NCBI GenBank assembly: GCA_036502005.1
Contig: DASXZH010000051.1
Location: 1 to 15,047 of the forward strand
Source of the DNA: DASXZH01 sp036502005
Lineage (GTDB): Bacteria; Armatimonadota; Fimbriimonadia; Fimbriimonadales; Fimbriimonadaceae
Length of the DNA: 15,047 nucleotides
Reading direction: 5' to 3'
The position numbers and the translations under genes were made by a program. Positions 12,532 to 15,047 of this stretch are shown piece by piece. The notes beneath the pieces are model-generated. The model was not told the origin of the DNA and did not search any database. It saw only the letters and a list, made by a program, of their open reading frames with translations. Every line of letters begins with the position of its first letter. The first letter of the stretch is position 1.

Positions 12532-14901
12532 ATGACGATGAGGGTCTTGTTCTTGCCTATGTCTCCAAAATCAATTTTCCGTTTCTGCGCCATCGCACTG
12601 ATCTGTTCCGCCTTCTCCCACTCTCTTGCCGACCAACAGAAGTTGGTGGTCGAGATTAAGGGCACGCCGGTAGGCGAAAATGTCCTAACCCAAAACCCCG
12701 ATGGATCGTTCGACTCCGAGTCAAGCCTTAGCCTCGGCAGCGTTTCTATTAAAAGCTTTATAAAGGGCCATGTTAAGGCCGGGAAGCTCCTCGATTACAC
12801 AAGCGAAACATCGGCGATGGGAAGCACGGTGACGTTCTCCCTATCAAAGGGAACCCTAGCCGTGACCAATAAGGGCAAGACAACCACCGTTCCCTTTAAC
12901 AGCAAAAGTGGCCTTTACGCAGGCAATTACCATCCAGTATTGCTGGCGGGCATGTTGCAAGCCGCGCTTAAAGCGATTCAATCAAACCCAGCCACCAAGG
13001 CGGTAGAAGAAAAGGTCTTCTTCATGGATGTGGGCGCCGAACTTCCCTTTAAACTTGACCTAATGCCCGATAAGCGTATTACCGTTGGAGGAGAAACCAA
13101 AACCATTCGGGAGTTCAGCGGGGTAATCGCTACCGTACCGTGCACGCTCGACATGGATGAATCCGGCAAAGTAGTGGCCTTCGATGTTCCTTCCCAAGGA
13201 TTGCGGTTCATTAGAGAGGGGTGGGATGCAATCTTCGAAGACCCGCTCAAGAAATATCCTGAGTTCAGCCAATCCACCTACAAGGTCAAAACCGAAAAGG
13301 GCGTCAAGATGAAAACCAGGGATGGGGTTGACCTGGTTTCAGACGTGGTTCGGCCGGACGATGGAGAAAAGCACCCAGCCATCCTGGTAAGGACTCCTTA
13401 TGGGCGCGGAACAGAAGCCGTAAACGGAACTTTTTATGCCTCACGAGGTTATGTCTACGTGGCGCAGGATTGTCGAGGCAGGGAAGACAGCGGAGGCGAC
13501 TGGGATCCGTTTGTAAACGAAGGGAAGGATGGATACGACGCCGTTCAATGGGTCGCGTCTCAGCCCTGGTGCGACGGCAACGTTGGAATGATCGGAGGTA
13601 GCTACGATGGCTATGTCCAGTGGGCGGCCGCCGTCGAAAAACCACCTGCGTTAAAGTGCATCGTTCCCGAGGTTTCCCCTCCCGATGCCATGCGGAATAT
13701 CCCTTACGACCATGGCACCTTTGCCCTTTACCTAAACCTGTGGTGGGCAAAGATTGTCGCCGGCAAGCACACCGATTTCTCCACCCTGCGCAGTTCGTTG
13801 CCGAACCCGAAAGGCATTACAACCCTACCCCTATCCAAGACCGATTCGGCCGTGCTGGGCAAGCATTTGGACTTCTATCAGAAATGGCTGGCCAGGCCCA
13901 AGCTCTCCGATTGGAAGGGCTGGGACTATACGTATCATTTGAACAACGTAGATATCCCAGCCTTGCACATATCGGGCATCTGGGATGGCGACGAGATCGG
14001 AACCCACATCAATTGGAACACGATGCGAGGGCTTGGGCGCAAGAACCAATGGATCGTTTTCGGGCCCTGGGTACATGCTTTCAACACCAACCACAGCTTT
14101 GGCGGAGTCGAGTATGGGAAGGACGCCATCATCGACCTCGACAGCTTGACGATGCGCTGGTTTGATACCTGGTTGAAGGGCAAGGATGTGGGCTTAAATA
14201 AGGTGGCCCACGTTCGGCTCTTTGTGACAGGCGCCAACAAATGGGTGACGATGCCGGACTGGCCCTCGCAAAGTATGTCGCCCAGAACTAGCTACTTTTC
14301 TACGACCGGTTTAACGGCGTCGCCTGGCGGGCACGGAACCAAAACTTACACTTATGATCCGGCCAAGGACACAAAGATTCCAGAAGCCTACTTGGATGTC
14401 AATCCGGACAAGGCTACGACCGTCGTAGACTTGAAAATCTTGAAAAAGAAGATCCCGCTTTTGTTGAAGACCGCGCCGTTCAAGAAAGACACCGCCATTG
14501 CCGCGCCGCTATCCGTGAACATTTACTTCAAAACCTCCGCTCAGGACACCGATTTCTTTGCCTTGATTCTGGACATCGATGCTAAAGGTGTGGCGCGAGG
14601 GGTTGGTCAGAGTGGCAAGTTGCGGTGCTCCTACTTAGAGGGCATGGATACGATCGAACCCTTGACCCCTGGTAAGACCTATAAGGCGACGTTAACCCCC
14701 TGGGACTTCGCCCATGAGTTCAAGAAGGGCCACCGGCTGGCAGTGTTGATTGTTTCGTCCGAGTTCCCGGTCTTCGCCCGCAACTTGGGTTATGTCCAGT
14801 CCTTGGCGAACGGGACGAAGATGCAAAAGCAGCGAAACACGATCCTGATGGATCGCGCTCATCCAAGCTCGTTTAGCTATTACGTGCTTTGGGAAAAGTG
14901 A
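12532..14901 (+). CDS. Secreted X-Pro dipeptidyl-peptidase S15/CocE-type hydrolase
   Basis: The 789-residue protein belongs to the alpha/beta-hydrolase family S15 (X-Pro dipeptidyl peptidases, cocaine and glutaryl esterases). A signal peptide spans about 1-33. Residues about 35-260 form a beta-rich domain I do not recognise. The hydrolase domain starts near MKTRDGVDLVSDVVRPDD (about 262). The triad is Ser357 in GGSYDGY, Asp485 in SGIWDGD and His515 in FGPWVHAF. A PepX C-terminal jelly-roll follows from about 580. The natural substrate (proline peptide, ester or amide) cannot be chosen from sequence. Start 12532 is used because it follows the leader ORF stop by one base; ATG 12559 would still leave a good signal peptide. 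An IS element appears inserted 18 bases past the stop. Confidence 0.88.
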   Translation: MTMRVLFLPMSPKSIFRFCAIALICSAFSHSLADQQKLVVEIKGTPVGENVLTQNPDGSFDSESSLSLGSVSIKSFIKGHVKAGKLLDYTSETSAMGSTVTFSLSKGTLAVTNKGKTTTVPFNSKSGLYAGNYHPVLLAGMLQAALKAIQSNPATKAVEEKVFFMDVGAELPFKLDLMPDKRITVGGETKTIREFSGVIATVPCTLDMDESGKVVAFDVPSQGLRFIREGWDAIFEDPLKKYPEFSQSTYKVKTEKGVKMKTRDGVDLVSDVVRPDDGEKHPAILVRTPYGRGTEAVNGTFYASRGYVYVAQDCRGREDSGGDWDPFVNEGKDGYDAVQWVASQPWCDGNVGMIGGSYDGYVQWAAAVEKPPALKCIVPEVSPPDAMRNIPYDHGTFALYLNLWWAKIVAGKHTDFSTLRSSLPNPKGITTLPLSKTDSAVLGKHLDFYQKWLARPKLSDWKGWDYTYHLNNVDIPALHISGIWDGDEIGTHINWNTMRGLGRKNQWIVFGPWVHAFNTNHSFGGVEYGKDAIIDLDSLTMRWFDTWLKGKDVGLNKVAHVRLFVTGANKWVTMPDWPSQSMSPRTSYFSTTGLTASPGGHGTKTYTYDPAKDTKIPEAYLDVNPDKATTVVDLKILKKKIPLLLKTAPFKKDTAIAAPLSVNIYFKTSAQDTDFFALILDIDAKGVARGVGQSGKLRCSYLEGMDTIEPLTPGKTYKATLTPWDFAHEFKKGHRLAVLIVSSEFPVFARNLGYVQSLANGTKMQKQRNTILMDRAHPSSFSYYVLWEK

Positions 14902-14918
14902 AGAGGATTTTCGATTCT

Positions 14919-15047
14919 GGGTCTACGAGATTTTCTGTGGGTTAGGTCTAATCTTAACCGATGGACGGTTCAGATCTTTACACACGTTTGCTGGGTGTCA
15001 GCGCTCCTTGGTTTGTCTCTTCTGTAGAGTTTGACGAGAGCAGCCAG
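14919..15047 (+). mobile_element. Left end of an ISL3-family insertion sequence (partial)
   Basis: The stretch from 14919 (GGGTCTACGAGATTTTCTGTGG) resembles the terminal repeats of ISL3-family elements, which usually begin GG.TCT followed by an AT-rich half. It lies 42 bases before a transposase start. The right end is outside the window, so neither the second inverted repeat nor the 8-bp target duplication can be checked. Confidence 0.5.
14961..15047 (+). CDS. ISL3-family transposase, N-terminal fragment cut by window end
   Basis: ATG 14961 opens a frame that stays open through all 29 codons to the last base. The peptide carries LYTRLLGVSAPWFVSSVEFD, which matches the ISL3 transposase N-terminal pattern (LY..LLGL..PW.V..V..D). 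This precedes the zinc-binding and DDE domains, which would lie beyond the window. The match is from memory of the family, and the fragment is short. Upstream lies a candidate IS end at 14919. Confidence 0.65.
   Translation, partial: MDGSDLYTRLLGVSAPWFVSSVEFDESSQ

Noticed and set aside
13304..14165. Long ORFs on both strands inside the S15 hydrolase gene
   Set aside because: They are Arg/Pro-rich shadow translations of a gene whose triad and domains are clear.

Overview
The window reads as ordinary bacterial chromosome with GC content near or slightly above half (by eye) and nine recognisable protein genes plus one transposase cut by the right edge. Several traits point tentatively to Armatimonadota (Fimbriimonadia-like): a secreted tricorn-type protease, a degenerate prepilin-like protein with a C-terminal DGH motif, a XylR-type AraC regulator beside a secreted amylase, and promoters lying almost on the start codon. 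No rRNA or tRNA was seen, so the taxonomy is inference.

Layout. 1-478 holds no convincing gene but is rich in inverted repeats, including a 12-bp terminal inverted repeat spanning 1-131. 479-733 (-) is an orphan VapB-like antitoxin with a perfect 12-bp palindrome in its promoter. 817-1146 (-) is a small membrane protein and 1191-4472 (-) a tricorn-type protease, probably cotranscribed. Divergent from these, 4578-5156 (+) is a uridine kinase-like P-loop kinase and 5265-6419 (+) alanine racemase. 6423-7049 (-) is an ECF sigma factor, tail to tail with the racemase. 7289-8281 (+) is the prepilin-like protein, tail to tail with the XylR/AraC regulator at 8283-9449 (-). That regulator is divergent from a secreted GH13 alpha-amylase at 9583-11406 (+), and the shared intergenic region carries two direct repeats one 21-bp period apart. 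A rho-independent terminator follows the amylase.

11494-12244 is the most unusual part. Three copies of a 77-bp palindromic repeat (the family with GTCATTGCGAGG at one end and GCGGCAATCT inside) surround a small GIY-YIG nuclease gene. Copies 1 and 2 form an inverted pair with a 70-bp spacer. Copies 2 and 3 bracket the nuclease in opposite orientation. The arrangement resembles REPIN/RAYT systems with a GIY-YIG nuclease in place of the transposase.

12532-14901 (+) is a secreted S15/CocE-type hydrolase. Its leader carries an imperfect palindrome over a good promoter and a six-codon upstream ORF ending one base before the start. An ISL3-family insertion sequence appears to begin at 14919, and its transposase starts at 14961 and runs off the window.

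Functionally the window mixes secreted macromolecule degradation (tricorn protease, amylase, S15 hydrolase), cell-wall precursor and nucleotide metabolism (alanine racemase, uridine kinase-like protein), regulation (sigma factor, XylR-like regulator) and small mobile or selfish elements (antitoxin remnant, repeats with GIY-YIG nuclease, IS).
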